Shown here: piece after piece, positions 19,056 to 28,842 of the stretch
Layout of the letters: each line of letters starts with the position of its first letter
How positions within the stretch are numbered: position 1 is the stretch's first letter
Source: Demequinaceae bacterium
GTDB lineage: Bacteria > Actinomycetota > Actinomycetes > Actinomycetales > Demequinaceae
NCBI GenBank assembly: GCA_024643505.1
Contig: JAHEMW010000003.1
Span: 8,377-45,144, forward strand
Length of the DNA: 36,768 bases
Direction: 5' to 3'
The notes under the pieces: generated by a model
Told to the model about the DNA's origin: nothing
The model's database searches: none
The model's input: only the letters and a program-made list of their open reading frames with translations
Made by a program: the position numbers and the translations under genes

Positions 19056-19694
19056 ATGGGCCCTATGTCCCAGGCCACAGCCATGACGTCGCCCATTCAT
19101 GCGACCCGCCCCAATCAGGTGGCAGTCGGAACGATCGTGTGGCTCAGCTCTGAACTAATGTTCTTTGCTGGACTTTTCGCGATGTACTTCACGCTTCGCG
19201 CGCAGGTCCCTGAGGTTTGGGAGCAAATCACCCCCACGCTTAACGTGAAGTTCGCTGCCATCAACACGACGGTGCTTGTCTTGTCGTCGTTCACGGCCCA
19301 GGCGGGCGTCTTCGCCGCCGAGCGATACCAGCGTCGGCGCACGGGTTCCCTTGCGAACTTCCGATCGTGGGGGATGCACGAATGGTTCGTGCTCACCTAC
19401 ATCATGGGCGCGATCTTTATCGGCGGCCAGATCTACGAATACTCGGCGCTGATCTCGGAAGGCGTGACGATTTCGTCATCGCCGTACGGGTCCGTCTTCT
19501 ACCTCACAACTGGTTTCCACGGATTGCACGTGCTTGGCGGGCTCATCGCCATGCTGTTCGTGCTCGGCAGATCGTTCGTTGCGAAGAAGTTTGGCACCCA
19601 CGAAGCGACGACAACCATCGTCGTTTCCTACTACTGGCACTTCGTCGACGTCGTGTGGATCGCACTTTTCTCCGTGATCTACCTGGTGCAATAG
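19056..19694 (+). CDS. ctaE: Cytochrome c oxidase subunit III (start may be 19065)
   Basis: [43 protein letters not shown]. Confidence 0.95.
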   Translation: MGPMSQATAMTSPIHATRPNQVAVGTIVWLSSELMFFAGLFAMYFTLRAQVPEVWEQITPTLNVKFAAINTTVLVLSSFTAQAGVFAAERYQRRRTGSLANFRSWGMHEWFVLTYIMGAIFIGGQIYEYSALISEGVTISSSPYGSVFYLTTGFHGLHVLGGLIAMLFVLGRSFVAKKFGTHEATTTIVVSYYWHFVDVVWIALFSVIYLVQ

Positions 19695-19708
19695 GAGGAT
19701 CTCGACCG

Positions 19709-20491
19709 ATGAACGCATTGGCTCGCCGACGCTATTCGAAGTCCGCGCCCCTCCTGCTGGTCTTCGCGCTGCTCGCGGCGCTCACCGTGATTGGCGTCGT
19801 GGCATCTCCCAGCCAGGCTGAGGTCGCAACCGCCTCGTCAGACGACATCGCGGCCGGCGAGAAGTTGTTCGCGGCTAACTGCGCGTCGTGTCACGGCCTC
19901 GATGGCCAGGGCCAGGACGGCGTGGCTCCCTCGCTCGTTGGCGTCGGCGCCGCTGCGGTCGATTTCCAGGTCGGCACTGGGCGCATGCCGATGCAGGCGT
20001 CAGGCCCGCAGGCACAGGCAAAGAAGCCACAGTTCGCGCAAGAGCAGATCAATCAGCTCGCGGCGTGGGTTGCGTCGCTCGGAGCTGGCCCGGCGGTACC
20101 GACCGCCGAGATGGTCGACCCCGCGCTCGGTGACGCCGCAAACGGCATGCAGTTGTTCCGCACCAACTGCGCGATGTGCCACGGATCGGTTGGCGGTGGC
20201 GGAGCTCTCACCCAAGGCAAGTTCGCGCCGAACCTGTGGGAGACGACGCCCACGCACATTTATGAGGCGATGCTCGTCGGGCCGCAATCCATGCCCGTAT
20301 TCAACGATGCCAACATCACGCCAGAGCACAAGCGCGACATCATTGCCTACCTCAAGGCGCAGGACGATGGCTCGCCTGGCGGACTGCGGCTTGGCACCAT
20401 CGGCCCCGTCGCGGAGGGCCTGTGGGGCTGGCTCATCGCCCTTGGCATCATCATTGCTAGCACCGTGTGGATTGGAGCCCGTTCCTCATGA
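19709..20491 (+). CDS. qcrC: Diheme cytochrome c subunit of bc1 complex
   Basis: Two CxxCH motifs (CASCH, CAMCH), N- and C-terminal TM segments; GGAGG SD. Confidence 0.95.
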   Translation: MNALARRRYSKSAPLLLVFALLAALTVIGVVASPSQAEVATASSDDIAAGEKLFAANCASCHGLDGQGQDGVAPSLVGVGAAAVDFQVGTGRMPMQASGPQAQAKKPQFAQEQINQLAAWVASLGAGPAVPTAEMVDPALGDAANGMQLFRTNCAMCHGSVGGGGALTQGKFAPNLWETTPTHIYEAMLVGPQSMPVFNDANITPEHKRDIIAYLKAQDDGSPGGLRLGTIGPVAEGLWGWLIALGIIIASTVWIGARSS

Positions 20492-21534
20492 GCACGACTG
20501 ACCAATCCCCCGGCATGGCCAGCGACACGTTTGAGGACCCGGGCGTACCGACCCACCACCGGCCGCGCCTTGCGGACAATGACCCCAAGGCCGCAAAGCG
20601 TGCGGAGCGCCAAGTCGCTGCGTTGTTCGGCATCTCGGCGCTAGGCACCGTTCTTGCCATCTGGGCCTACTTCACGCAAGACATCGACGCGGCAGACGTC
20701 GCGACGATTCGCCAGGCAAACTTGCTCATTGGCCTTGGGATCTGCCTAGCCATGATGGGCATCGGCCTCGGCGCGATTCACTGGGCAAAGACCCTCATGC
20801 GTGACCACGAGATGGTCGAAGAACGGCACGCCATGCGCAGTTCCGACGAGACGCGCGCAGCGGCGATCCAGGACCTCAAGGACGGCGCCGCAGATTCCGG
20901 CATCGGCGTGGGGCGGCGCGGCCTGCTTAAAGGCTCGTTGATCACCGCGCTAGCAATCGCGCCTCTCTCGCTTCTCGTCCCGCAGATCGGCAGCATGGGC
21001 GCGCCATGGAACGTCGACCAGTTCCGTCACACGATGTGGCGTGCGGGAATGCGCCTCACGCGAGACCCCGACGGCTCGCCCATCAAGGCCGCTGATGTCA
21101 CCATCGGCTCGGTCTTCCACGTGATCCCAGACGGACTCTACGAGGAGTCCCACCCGCTGGAGGAGAAGGCCAAGGCGGTAGTGCTGTTAATCCGCCTCGA
21201 CCCACGCGACCTGAACATTCGCCCGGGGCGCGAAACGTGGTCGTTCGACGGGATCGTCGCATACTCAAAGATCTGCACCCACGTTGGCTGCCCGGTCGCG
21301 CTATACGAGCAGCAAACGCACCACTTGCTGTGCCCGTGCCACCAGTCCACCTTCGACGTGGCAAATGGCTGCAAGGTCGTGTTCGGTCCCGCCAAGCGTC
21401 CGCTTCCGCAGTTGCCCATCGCCGTCGACGACGAGGGCTACATCATCGCTCAGCGCGACTTCGAAGAACCGATTGGACCCAGCTACTGGGATCGTCTCAA
21501 GGGCACCCCGTTTACTGAGGAAGGCGGCGAGTAA
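20488..21534 (+). CDS. qcrA: Rieske iron-sulfur subunit of bc1 complex
   Basis: Rieske motif CTHVGCPVALYEQQTHHLLCPCHQSTFD; ATGA overlap with qcrC. Confidence 0.95.
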   Translation: MSTTDQSPGMASDTFEDPGVPTHHRPRLADNDPKAAKRAERQVAALFGISALGTVLAIWAYFTQDIDAADVATIRQANLLIGLGICLAMMGIGLGAIHWAKTLMRDHEMVEERHAMRSSDETRAAAIQDLKDGAADSGIGVGRRGLLKGSLITALAIAPLSLLVPQIGSMGAPWNVDQFRHTMWRAGMRLTRDPDGSPIKAADVTIGSVFHVIPDGLYEESHPLEEKAKAVVLLIRLDPRDLNIRPGRETWSFDGIVAYSKICTHVGCPVALYEQQTHHLLCPCHQSTFDVANGCKVVFGPAKRPLPQLPIAVDDEGYIIAQRDFEEPIGPSYWDRLKGTPFTEEGGE

Positions 21535-23153
21535 TGGCATCCACCGTCGGCCGCGCCGTAGGCGCAACGGCAAGCTACGTTGACGACCGCACGTCGATCG
21601 CGGGATTCGTCAAGTTCTTCTCGCGCAAGCTCTTCCCCGACCACTGGTCGTTCATGCTGGGTGAAGTTGCGCTCTACTCGTTCATCATCCTGCTGCTGTC
21701 CGGGGTGTTCCTGACTGCCTACTTCGTGCCATCTGTCACGCCGGTCATTTACGAGGGCGACTTCGTCACGATGAAGGGCGTCGAGATGTCCGAGGCCTTT
21801 GCCTCGACGCTGCACACGTCCTTTGAGGTGCCTGGCGGACTGCTCATGCGCCAGATTCACCACTGGTCCGCGCTCCTGTTCACTGCCGCGATCGTCACGC
21901 ACATGTGCCGCGTGTTCTTCACGGGTGCGTTCCGCAAGCCGCGCGAGATCAACTGGCTCGTCGGCTTTACGCTCATGATCCTCTCGCTCGCCGCGGGATT
22001 CACGGGCTACTCGCTTCCTGATGACGTCCTGTCAGGCAATGGCCTGCGCATCATCGACGGGGTCACTCGGTCGATTCCAATCATCGGCACCTACACCTCC
22101 TACTGGCTGTTCGGCGGCGAGTTCCCCGGTGAGGCGCTGATCCCAAGACTCTTCACCGCGCACATCTTGCTCGTGCCAGGGCTGATCCTTGGATTAATTG
22201 CGTTGCACCTGTTCTTAGTCTTCCTTCACAAGCACACGCAGTACCCGGGCGGCGGGCGCACCCACCGCAACGTCGTCGGCTTGCCGCTTTTCCCGGTGTA
22301 CACCGCGAAAGCGGGTGGCTTCTTCTTCGTCGTGTTCGGCGTCGTCGCGCTGGTTTCAGCGGTCTTCACGATCAACCCGGTGTGGAACTACGGTCCCTAC
22401 GACCCTTCGCCCGTTTCCGCAGGAACGCAGCCAGACTGGTACATCCTGTTCATTGACGGCGGTCTGCGGATGATGCCGGGCTGGATCGGTTCCCTGCCCT
22501 CGGAATGGGTCATCGGCGGCTATACCCTCTCGTGGAACGTGCTAGTCCCGGCAGTTATCGTGCCCGGAATCTTCTTTGGTTTCCTCGCCCTCTACCCCTG
22601 GCTTGAGGCGTGGGCTACCGGCGACCGCGGAGAGAAGCATGTCCTCGACCGACCAAGAAACGCCCCGGTGAGAACCTCGATCGGTGTCGCTCTTGTGACC
22701 TTCTACGTCATCCTCGTGCTCGAGGGTTCGAACGACATCGTCGCGAACTTGTTCCACATGTCCCTTAACGACCTCACCAACTTCTTCCGAGTAAGCGTCT
22801 TCCTGCTACCCATCCTGTCCTTCCTCGTGACCCGTCGGATCTGTTACGGCTTGCAAAGGAAGGACCGCGAACTCGTCCTGCACGGCCACGAGACGGGCAG
22901 GATCGTTCGCCACGAGCACGGCGAGTACATCGAGGTGCACCAGCCGCTCACGGATCAGGAAGTGTGGCTGCGCGTCTCGTTCGACGACATCGCACCGCTG
23001 GAGATCGACCCGGAGTACAACGAGCGCGGAGTCCGACGCCGCGGTCACCGTTGGTCGCGCTTCAAGCAGGGCTTGTCGTCGTTCTATTTCGAGAAGCGCG
23101 TCTCCCCCGTCACGCCGGCGGAACGCGAAGAGGCGATGCACAGCCACCACTAG
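21534..23153 (+). CDS. qcrB: Cytochrome b subunit of bc1 complex
   Basis: 539 aa polytopic cytochrome b; RQIHHWSALLFTAAIVTHMCRVFFTGAFRKPRE; start overlaps qcrA stop (TAATG). Confidence 0.96.
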   Translation: MASTVGRAVGATASYVDDRTSIAGFVKFFSRKLFPDHWSFMLGEVALYSFIILLLSGVFLTAYFVPSVTPVIYEGDFVTMKGVEMSEAFASTLHTSFEVPGGLLMRQIHHWSALLFTAAIVTHMCRVFFTGAFRKPREINWLVGFTLMILSLAAGFTGYSLPDDVLSGNGLRIIDGVTRSIPIIGTYTSYWLFGGEFPGEALIPRLFTAHILLVPGLILGLIALHLFLVFLHKHTQYPGGGRTHRNVVGLPLFPVYTAKAGGFFFVVFGVVALVSAVFTINPVWNYGPYDPSPVSAGTQPDWYILFIDGGLRMMPGWIGSLPSEWVIGGYTLSWNVLVPAVIVPGIFFGFLALYPWLEAWATGDRGEKHVLDRPRNAPVRTSIGVALVTFYVILVLEGSNDIVANLFHMSLNDLTNFFRVSVFLLPILSFLVTRRICYGLQRKDRELVLHGHETGRIVRHEHGEYIEVHQPLTDQEVWLRVSFDDIAPLEIDPEYNERGVRRRGHRWSRFKQGLSSFYFEKRVSPVTPAEREEAMHSHH

Positions 23154-23170
23154 CCCCTTCCAACGATGTG

Positions 23171-23214
23171 CCGAAGGGCGCGCCCTCTGCTAAGCCAGAG
23201 CGTGCGCCCTTCGG
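23171..23214 (+). terminator. Hairpin downstream of qcrB
   Basis: ccgaagggcgcgccctctg-ctaagc-cagagcgtgcgcccttcgg: 19-nt arms with 2 mismatches, 6-nt loop. Confidence 0.75.
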
Positions 23215-23243
23215 CGTTGCTGAGAGCCGCGCGCGACGCGCCC

Positions 23244-23270
23244 GGGAATCGACGTGCAGGGCACGCGGTT
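23244..23270 (+). promoter_or_regulatory. Candidate SigR/SigH-type promoter of sodA (GGGAAT-N18-GTT)
   Basis: GGGAAT at 23244-23249, 18 nt, GTT at 23268-23270; in the intergenic gap about 100 nt before sodA. Confidence 0.5.
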
Positions 23271-23372
23271 GACGCTTACGCAGCACAGCCGAGCCCCGCG
23301 ACGACCAGTAGGCTCTAAATGTTTCCGGACACCGCCCACGCGGCAGCGCGTGGGCCCTACCTTGGAGGATGA

Positions 23373-23987
23373 ATGGCTGACTACGCGTTGCCAGACCTCG
23401 CATATGACTACGGAGCCCTCGCGCCACACATTGCTGGCGAGATCATGGAACTCCACCACAGCAAGCATCACGCGGCCTACGTCGCGGGAGCGAACGCGGC
23501 GCTCGAGAAGATGGCCGAGGCTCGCGCGAATGACGCGTTCGGAACGGTCCCGATGCTCGAGAAGAATCTCGCGTTCAACCTAGGCGGTCACATCAACCAC
23601 TCGGTGTTCTGGACCAACATGTCCCCCGACGGCGGCGACAAGCCGACCGGAGAGCTCGCCGCGGCTATCGACGACCAGTTCGGCTCCTTCGACGGTTTTG
23701 TCGGGCACTTCACGAACACCGCGATGACGATTCAGGGTTCCGGATGGTCGATCCTGGCGTGGGATTCCCTGGGGCAGAAACTCATCATCGTCCAGCTTTA
23801 CGACCAGCAAGGAAACGTCCCGATCGGCATCGTGCCGCTGCTCATGCTCGACATGTGGGAGCACGCGTTCTACCTGCAGTACCGCAACGTCAAGGCGGAC
23901 TATGTCAAGGCCTGGTGGAACGTCGTTGACTGGGCCAACGTCCAAGACCGCTTCGTCGCGGCACGTGGAGCGACCTCGCTGATTTAG
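23373..23987 (+). CDS. sodA: Superoxide dismutase, Fe/Mn family
   Basis: [48 protein letters not shown]. Confidence 0.96.
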   Translation: MADYALPDLAYDYGALAPHIAGEIMELHHSKHHAAYVAGANAALEKMAEARANDAFGTVPMLEKNLAFNLGGHINHSVFWTNMSPDGGDKPTGELAAAIDDQFGSFDGFVGHFTNTAMTIQGSGWSILAWDSLGQKLIIVQLYDQQGNVPIGIVPLLMLDMWEHAFYLQYRNVKADYVKAWWNVVDWANVQDRFVAARGATSLI

Positions 23988-24003
23988 CGCCCACCGCGAC
24001 GCA

Positions 24004-24041
24004 CGAGAGGGGCCTACGCCGACCGGCATAGGCCCCTCTCG
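24004..24041. terminator. Bidirectional hairpin between convergent sodA and ctaF
   Basis: cgagaggggcctacgcc-gacc-ggcataggcccctctcg: 17-nt arms with one mismatch, 4-nt loop. Confidence 0.8.
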
Positions 24042-24056
24042 TCACGTTGTCCGGGG

Positions 24057-24458
24057 TCAGTGCGCGTGCTGCCCACGCGAAAACTCGAAGACCCACCCGA
24101 CGAGGCCGATCACGCCAAGAAGTGCGGCGGGAGCAAATATCCACCAGTCGATCGCCAGCCCTAGGAACGCCAGCGCAAGAGACGCGGCGATCACGAGCGG
24201 CCACCAGCTCCACGGCGCGAAGACGCCCTGGTCGCCGGACTGCTCGTGAATCTCCGCGTCGAGACGGTCCTCGGGACGGGCGCCATGGCGGCGCTGCAGC
24301 ATCTTGAAGTAGAAGCCGATCATGACGAACATTCCGCCAGTGAGCAGAATGCAGACCGTGCCTACCCACTCCGACCAGTCGTTGAGGAACCCGTAGACGA
24401 TCGCCGCAAGGAAGAAGAAGGCTGCGGGAAGGTTGAAGACGTTGGCTTCGAGCCTCAT
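24057..24458 (-). CDS. ctaF: Actinobacterial cytochrome c oxidase subunit IV
   Basis: MRLEANVFNLPAAFFFLAAIVYGFLNDWSEWVGTVCILLTGGMFVMIGFYF; C-terminal EFSRGQHAH; downstream of ctaD. Confidence 0.93.
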   Translation of the reverse strand: MRLEANVFNLPAAFFFLAAIVYGFLNDWSEWVGTVCILLTGGMFVMIGFYFKMLQRRHGARPEDRLDAEIHEQSGDQGVFAPWSWWPLVIAASLALAFLGLAIDWWIFAPAALLGVIGLVGWVFEFSRGQHAH

Positions 24459-24467
24459 GCTCTCTCC

Positions 24468-26162
24468 TTATGCGTGGTAGTGCTCTGAACTGTGGTCGAG
24501 TGCCGCAGCTTCGGGATGATGAAGGTCAAACGCGGGTCGCTCGGAGCGAATGCGCGGGATCGACGTGAAGTTGTGACGGGGCGGCGGGCACGAGGTCGCC
24601 CATTCGAGCGAGTTTCCGAAGCCCCAAGGATCGTCAACCTCGACCCGCACGCCGCGCTTGGTGGTGATGTACACGTTCCACAGGAACGGCAGCGTCGACA
24701 ATGCCAGCAGGAAGGCACCGGCGGTCGACACCTGGTTGAGCCATGTGAACCCGTCCTCGGGTAGGTAGTCAACGTAACGGCGGGGCATGCCCATCGCGCC
24801 CAGCCAGTGCTGGATGAGGAATGTCGTGTGGAAGCCGACGAACAGCAGCCAGAAGTGAAGCTTGCCAAGACGCTCGTTGAGCATCTTGCCTGTCATCTTT
24901 GGCCACCAGAAATAGAAGCCCGCGAACATCGCGAACACCACAGTGCCGAAGACGACGTAGTGGAAGTGCGCGACGACGAAGTACGAGTCCGAAACGGCGA
25001 AGTCGAGCGGTGGAGCGCTCAGGATGACTCCGGTCAGCCCTCCAAAGAGGAACGTGATGAGGAATCCGACGGACCACAACATCGGCGTGTCGAACGAGAT
25101 CTTGCCTCGCCACATCGTGCCAATCCAGTTGAAGAATTTCACTCCCGTTGGAACGGCGATGAGCATCGTCATGAAGGCGAAGAATGGCAACAGGACAGCG
25201 CCGGTCACGTACATGTGGTGCGCCCACACGGTGACGGAGAGGGCGCCGATCGCAATCGTGGCGTAGACGAGCCCGTGGTAGCCGAACAGTGGTTTTCGGG
25301 AGAATACCGGGAAGATCTCCGACACGATGCCGAAGAACGGCAGGGCGATAATGTAAACCTCGGGATGCCCGAAGAACCAGAACAAGTGCTGCCAGAGGAT
25401 CGCGCCACCGTTGTCGGGATTGAAGACCTGGGAATGCAACTGGCGGTCCGACCCGAGCGCGAGCAGCGCGGAGGCGAGCGGCGGGAACGCGAGCAGAACG
25501 AGCATCGACGTCACGAGGGTGTTCCACGTGAAGATCGGCATGCGGAACATGGTCATGCCCGGCGCACGCATGGTGACGATGGTGGTGATGAAGTTCACCG
25601 AGCCGAGGATCGTACCAAAGCCACCGAGCGCCAAACCGAAGACCCAGAGATCTCCACCGAGGCTTGGCGAATAGATTGAGTTACTCAGCGGCGCGTATGC
25701 GAACCAGCCGAACGACGCGGCGCCCTGCGGGGTGAAGAACCCTGCGGACGCGATCAGGCCCCCGAACAGATACAGCCAATAGGCGAGCATGTTCATGCGG
25801 GGGAAAGCGACGTCGGGCGCGCCGATTTGTAGCGGCATGATCACATTTGCGAATCCGGCGAACAGTGGCGTCGCAAACAAGAGCAGCATGATCGTGCCGT
25901 GCATGGTGAAGAGCTGGTTGTACTGCTCCGCGGACTGCACCACCTGCAGGCCCGGCTCAAAGAGCTCGGACCGAATGATGAGCGCCATCACGCCGCCGAT
26001 GATGAAGAAGAAGAACGACGTGATGAGGTACATGTAGCCGATCGTCTTGTGGTCAGTGGACGTGATCCACTTCACGACGATCGACCCGGAACGATACGGG
26101 GCCGCGGGAATCGAGGGAGCGGTCGCCCGTGACCCAGCCTCTTCAAATGCCACAGTGGCCAT
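24468..26162 (-). CDS. ctaD: Cytochrome c oxidase subunit I
   Basis: [42 protein letters not shown] overlap with ctaC stop (26160-26164). Confidence 0.97.
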   Translation of the reverse strand: MATVAFEEAGSRATAPSIPAAPYRSGSIVVKWITSTDHKTIGYMYLITSFFFFIIGGVMALIIRSELFEPGLQVVQSAEQYNQLFTMHGTIMLLLFATPLFAGFANVIMPLQIGAPDVAFPRMNMLAYWLYLFGGLIASAGFFTPQGAASFGWFAYAPLSNSIYSPSLGGDLWVFGLALGGFGTILGSVNFITTIVTMRAPGMTMFRMPIFTWNTLVTSMLVLLAFPPLASALLALGSDRQLHSQVFNPDNGGAILWQHLFWFFGHPEVYIIALPFFGIVSEIFPVFSRKPLFGYHGLVYATIAIGALSVTVWAHHMYVTGAVLLPFFAFMTMLIAVPTGVKFFNWIGTMWRGKISFDTPMLWSVGFLITFLFGGLTGVILSAPPLDFAVSDSYFVVAHFHYVVFGTVVFAMFAGFYFWWPKMTGKMLNERLGKLHFWLLFVGFHTTFLIQHWLGAMGMPRRYVDYLPEDGFTWLNQVSTAGAFLLALSTLPFLWNVYITTKRGVRVEVDDPWGFGNSLEWATSCPPPRHNFTSIPRIRSERPAFDLHHPEAAALDHSSEHYHA

Positions 26163-27034
26163 CAGCTGGTCTCCCCGCTCTTTTCGTTGGTCAACTGAAC
26201 GACCTGATCTCGGCTGTACTCCAACCCAATCTGGCCGCTGTAACCCTCATCCCGAAGGTCCTGCATGTGAGCGTCGTACTCGGAGCGCTCCACGACCTTC
26301 ACGTTGAAAAGCATCGACGCGTGATACTCGCCGCACAGCTCCGCACACTTGCCCTGATAGTCGCCTGCGACTTGCGGGATCACCTGGAAGACGTTGTGCC
26401 GACCAGGGACGACGTCCTCCTTATAGAGGAACGCGGGAATCCAGAAGGAGTGGATGACGTCGCGAGAGTCGAGGCGGAATTCGATCCGTTCGCCGACGGG
26501 AAGGTAGAGCGTCGGAAGGGTTTCCTCCACACCTTCCTCACCCGTCAGGCTCGCCTGCACGCCAGGGTCGTACACATCGTCGTCGACGTAGTTAAAGTCC
26601 CAGCTCCATTGTTTTCCGACCACCTGAATGGTGACATCCGGCTTCGCCGAAACGTCGCGGATCGCACCAATGTCTTCCGCGGTGAACTTGAACAGCACTC
26701 CAACCATCATCAGCGGCACGAGCGTGTACATGAGTTCAAGGGGCAGGTGTGCGCGCGTTTGCACCGGGAGCTTGGAATCGTCGCGTCGCTTGCGATAGAC
26801 GGCAACGCACCACAGGATGAGGCCCCAGGTGACGATTCCGACCGCGAGAGCAGCGATCCAGGAACCGTTCCAGAGCTGGATGATGCGGCCAGTCTGGTTC
26901 GTGATCTCGGGCGTGCTGGGCAATGCGCCATTCTGAGCACCCTCAGTGCACCCTGCAAGGAGCGTGGCAATCATGCCTGCTCCCAACGTCGCGGCGACCT
27001 TTACGGGCATGCGGAACGTGGAGGTAGTGGACAC
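26162..27034 (-). CDS. ctaC: Cytochrome c oxidase subunit II, lipoprotein
   Basis: Lipobox LLAGC; CuA motif [17 protein letters not shown] at 27034 with TACACT-N6 upstream. Confidence 0.95.
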   Translation of the reverse strand: MSTTSTFRMPVKVAATLGAGMIATLLAGCTEGAQNGALPSTPEITNQTGRIIQLWNGSWIAALAVGIVTWGLILWCVAVYRKRRDDSKLPVQTRAHLPLELMYTLVPLMMVGVLFKFTAEDIGAIRDVSAKPDVTIQVVGKQWSWDFNYVDDDVYDPGVQASLTGEEGVEETLPTLYLPVGERIEFRLDSRDVIHSFWIPAFLYKEDVVPGRHNVFQVIPQVAGDYQGKCAELCGEYHASMLFNVKVVERSEYDAHMQDLRDEGYSGQIGLEYSRDQVVQLTNEKSGETS

Positions 27035-27066
27035 GCGGTCAGTGTATCGCGCGATACCGTTCTGGC
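27035..27066. promoter_or_regulatory. Divergent back-to-back -10 elements (ctaC / aminotransferase class V)
   Basis: TACACT on minus (27041-27046) and TACCGT on plus (27055-27060), each exactly 6 nt from its start codon, 8-bp core. Confidence 0.65.
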
Positions 27067-28200
27067 ATGGCTGCGGCCCGGATATACCTGGATGCGGGCG
27101 GATCGGCGCCATTGTCAGCACGCACGCGTGACGCCCTCAGCGCCGGGTTTGCGGACGGATGGGCCGATCCCGGTCGCCTTCACGCGGAATCACGGCGCGC
27201 CCGCGCGCTGCTTGAAGGCGCGGCGGACGCTATCGCCGAGGCCATCGGGGTGCGCATGGAAGACGTCCACTTCACCGCGTCGCCCCACGAGGCATTCAAC
27301 CGGGTGATCGCGGGTATATTCAGCGCCCGGCGTGGTCGAGAGCGCATCGTCGTGAGCGCAATCGAACGCGACGCGCTGGTACACGCCGCCGCTCACGCGT
27401 CGAGCGACCGCTTGTCGACCGTTCCGGTCTCCGCCGCGGGTCACATCGGCCTTGACGACTTGGCTGAGGCGATGCGAGTTCCGGACGTCGCTCTCCTCGC
27501 GGTCCAACACGCGAACCAAGAGATTGGGACGGTTCAGGACCTCGCCGCGGTGTCAGCACTCGCGCAGCGCGCTGCAGTCCCGCTGATCGTCGACGCCACC
27601 GCGTCGATCGGACATGTCGACCCTCCCGCCCATTGGGACGCGCTCGTTGCGCATCCTGGCGACTGGGGCGGACCGGCAGGACTCGGCGTCGTCGCGCTTC
27701 GGCCCCAGTTGCGTTGGCTGCCAGCATGGCCGGAGGGTGACCCGTGGGCGCCCGGCAACGTGAGCGTTCCGCTCGCACTCGCGGCGGCCGTCGCCCTTCA
27801 GGAGCGACTCGAAAACCTCCACACTGTGTCGCGACACATGTCTGACCTCGTCCGCCGACTGCGCGAACAGTTGGCGCTCGTTGCTGGCATCGACGTCGTG
27901 GGCGATCCCGACATGCGCCTGCCGCATGTGCTCACCTTCTCCTGCCTCTACGCGGACGGCGAGGCCCTGGTCGCTGAACTGGATCGGCGCGGCTTCGCCG
28001 TTGGGTCAGGATCGGCCTGTGCCACCGGCACCCTCGAACCGAGCCGCGTTCTTGCGGCGATCGGGGCCCTCACACATGGCAACGTTCGGATTGCGCTTCC
28101 TCCTGCCGCGACGCACGCCGAGGTTGAGCGCTTTCTGGCCGCCGTGGTCGACGTCGTAGGCGATTTGCGCACGCGATCAGGGGCACCCCGTCTTGGCTGA
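27067..28200 (+). CDS. Aminotransferase class V / cysteine desulfurase-like (NifS/IscS family)
   Basis: IYLDAGGSAPLSARTRDAL; QHANQEIGTVQDL; GSGSACATGTLEPSRVLAAIG (active-site Cys loop); canonical PLP-Lys region looks diverged (VAHPGDWGGPAGLGVVAL). Confidence 0.85.
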   Translation: MAAARIYLDAGGSAPLSARTRDALSAGFADGWADPGRLHAESRRARALLEGAADAIAEAIGVRMEDVHFTASPHEAFNRVIAGIFSARRGRERIVVSAIERDALVHAAAHASSDRLSTVPVSAAGHIGLDDLAEAMRVPDVALLAVQHANQEIGTVQDLAAVSALAQRAAVPLIVDATASIGHVDPPAHWDALVAHPGDWGGPAGLGVVALRPQLRWLPAWPEGDPWAPGNVSVPLALAAAVALQERLENLHTVSRHMSDLVRRLREQLALVAGIDVVGDPDMRLPHVLTFSCLYADGEALVAELDRRGFAVGSGSACATGTLEPSRVLAAIGALTHGNVRIALPPAATHAEVERFLAAVVDVVGDLRTRSGAPRLG

Positions 28201-28420
28201 TCTCGTGATCGACGCGCGGGGGTTGATATGTCCGCTGCCAATCATCGAACTCGCGCGCACCGCCGCCGATGCGGCCCGCGGCGACACCGTCACCGTTGAG
28301 TGCACAGACCTCGCAGCCCGGTACGACGTGCCGGCCTGGGCGCGTCTCACAGGAAACGAGTTCGTCGGGGAAAGCGAAACGGACGGCGGGGCTATCGCCC
28401 TCACCGTCCGCCTGCGCTGA
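28193..28420 (+). CDS. TusA-family sulfurtransferase
   Basis: DARGLICPLPIIELARTA (CPxP); TTG start overlaps the upstream stop. Confidence 0.85.
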   Translation: MADLVIDARGLICPLPIIELARTAADAARGDTVTVECTDLAARYDVPAWARLTGNEFVGESETDGGAIALTVRLR

Positions 28421-28432
28421 CCGCCGGAGCGG

Positions 28433-28786
28433 CTAGCTGAAGGAGTCTCCGCACGCGCACGAACTCGCGGCGTTGGGGTTATCGATCGTGAAGCCCTGCT
28501 TCTCGATCGTGTCCGCGAAGTCGATGGTCGCACCGTCCAAGTACGGGACGGACATCTTGTCGACAACGACGCCGACACCGTCGAAGTCGCGAATGGCGTC
28601 TCCGTCAAGAGTGCGCTCGTCGAAGTAGAGCTGGTAGATGAGGCCCGAACAGCCGCCAGGCTGCACGGCGAGACGGAGTCGAAGGTCGTCCCGACCCTCT
28701 TGGGCGAGCAGGCTCTTGACCTTCGAAGCTGCGGCGTCGGTGATGACGACGCCGTGCGTCGAGACCTCGGTTGCGGTGTCCGTCAT
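28433..28786 (-). CDS. erpA: HesB/IscA (ErpA-type) iron-sulfur carrier protein
   Basis: LRLAVQPGGCSGLIYQLYFDE; C-terminal SSCACGDSF; AAAGGAG SD. Confidence 0.93.
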   Translation of the reverse strand: MTDTATEVSTHGVVITDAAASKVKSLLAQEGRDDLRLRLAVQPGGCSGLIYQLYFDERTLDGDAIRDFDGVGVVVDKMSVPYLDGATIDFADTIEKQGFTIDNPNAASSCACGDSFS

Positions 28787-28802
28787 GACGGCTCCTTTCA
28801 CG

Positions 28803-28816
28803 TGTACGTCTGTACA
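28803..28816. promoter_or_regulatory. Palindromic candidate operator TGTAC-GTCT-GTACA upstream of the HesB gene
   Basis: Perfect 5-4-5 inverted repeat between a TACGCT -10-like hexamer (minus, 28817-28822) and the SD. Confidence 0.35.
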
Positions 28817-28842
28817 AGCGTACGGCGTCGGCGCGGTATTCC

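Noticed and set aside
23269-23314. Housekeeping promoter TTGACG...TAGGCT for sodA
   Set aside because: Spacing between hexamers is about 34 bp, incompatible with a sigma70-type promoter; could still be two unrelated elements.
24807-25679. 290-aa plus-strand ORF opposite ctaD
   Set aside because: Highly charged antisense shadow; ctaD is unambiguous.
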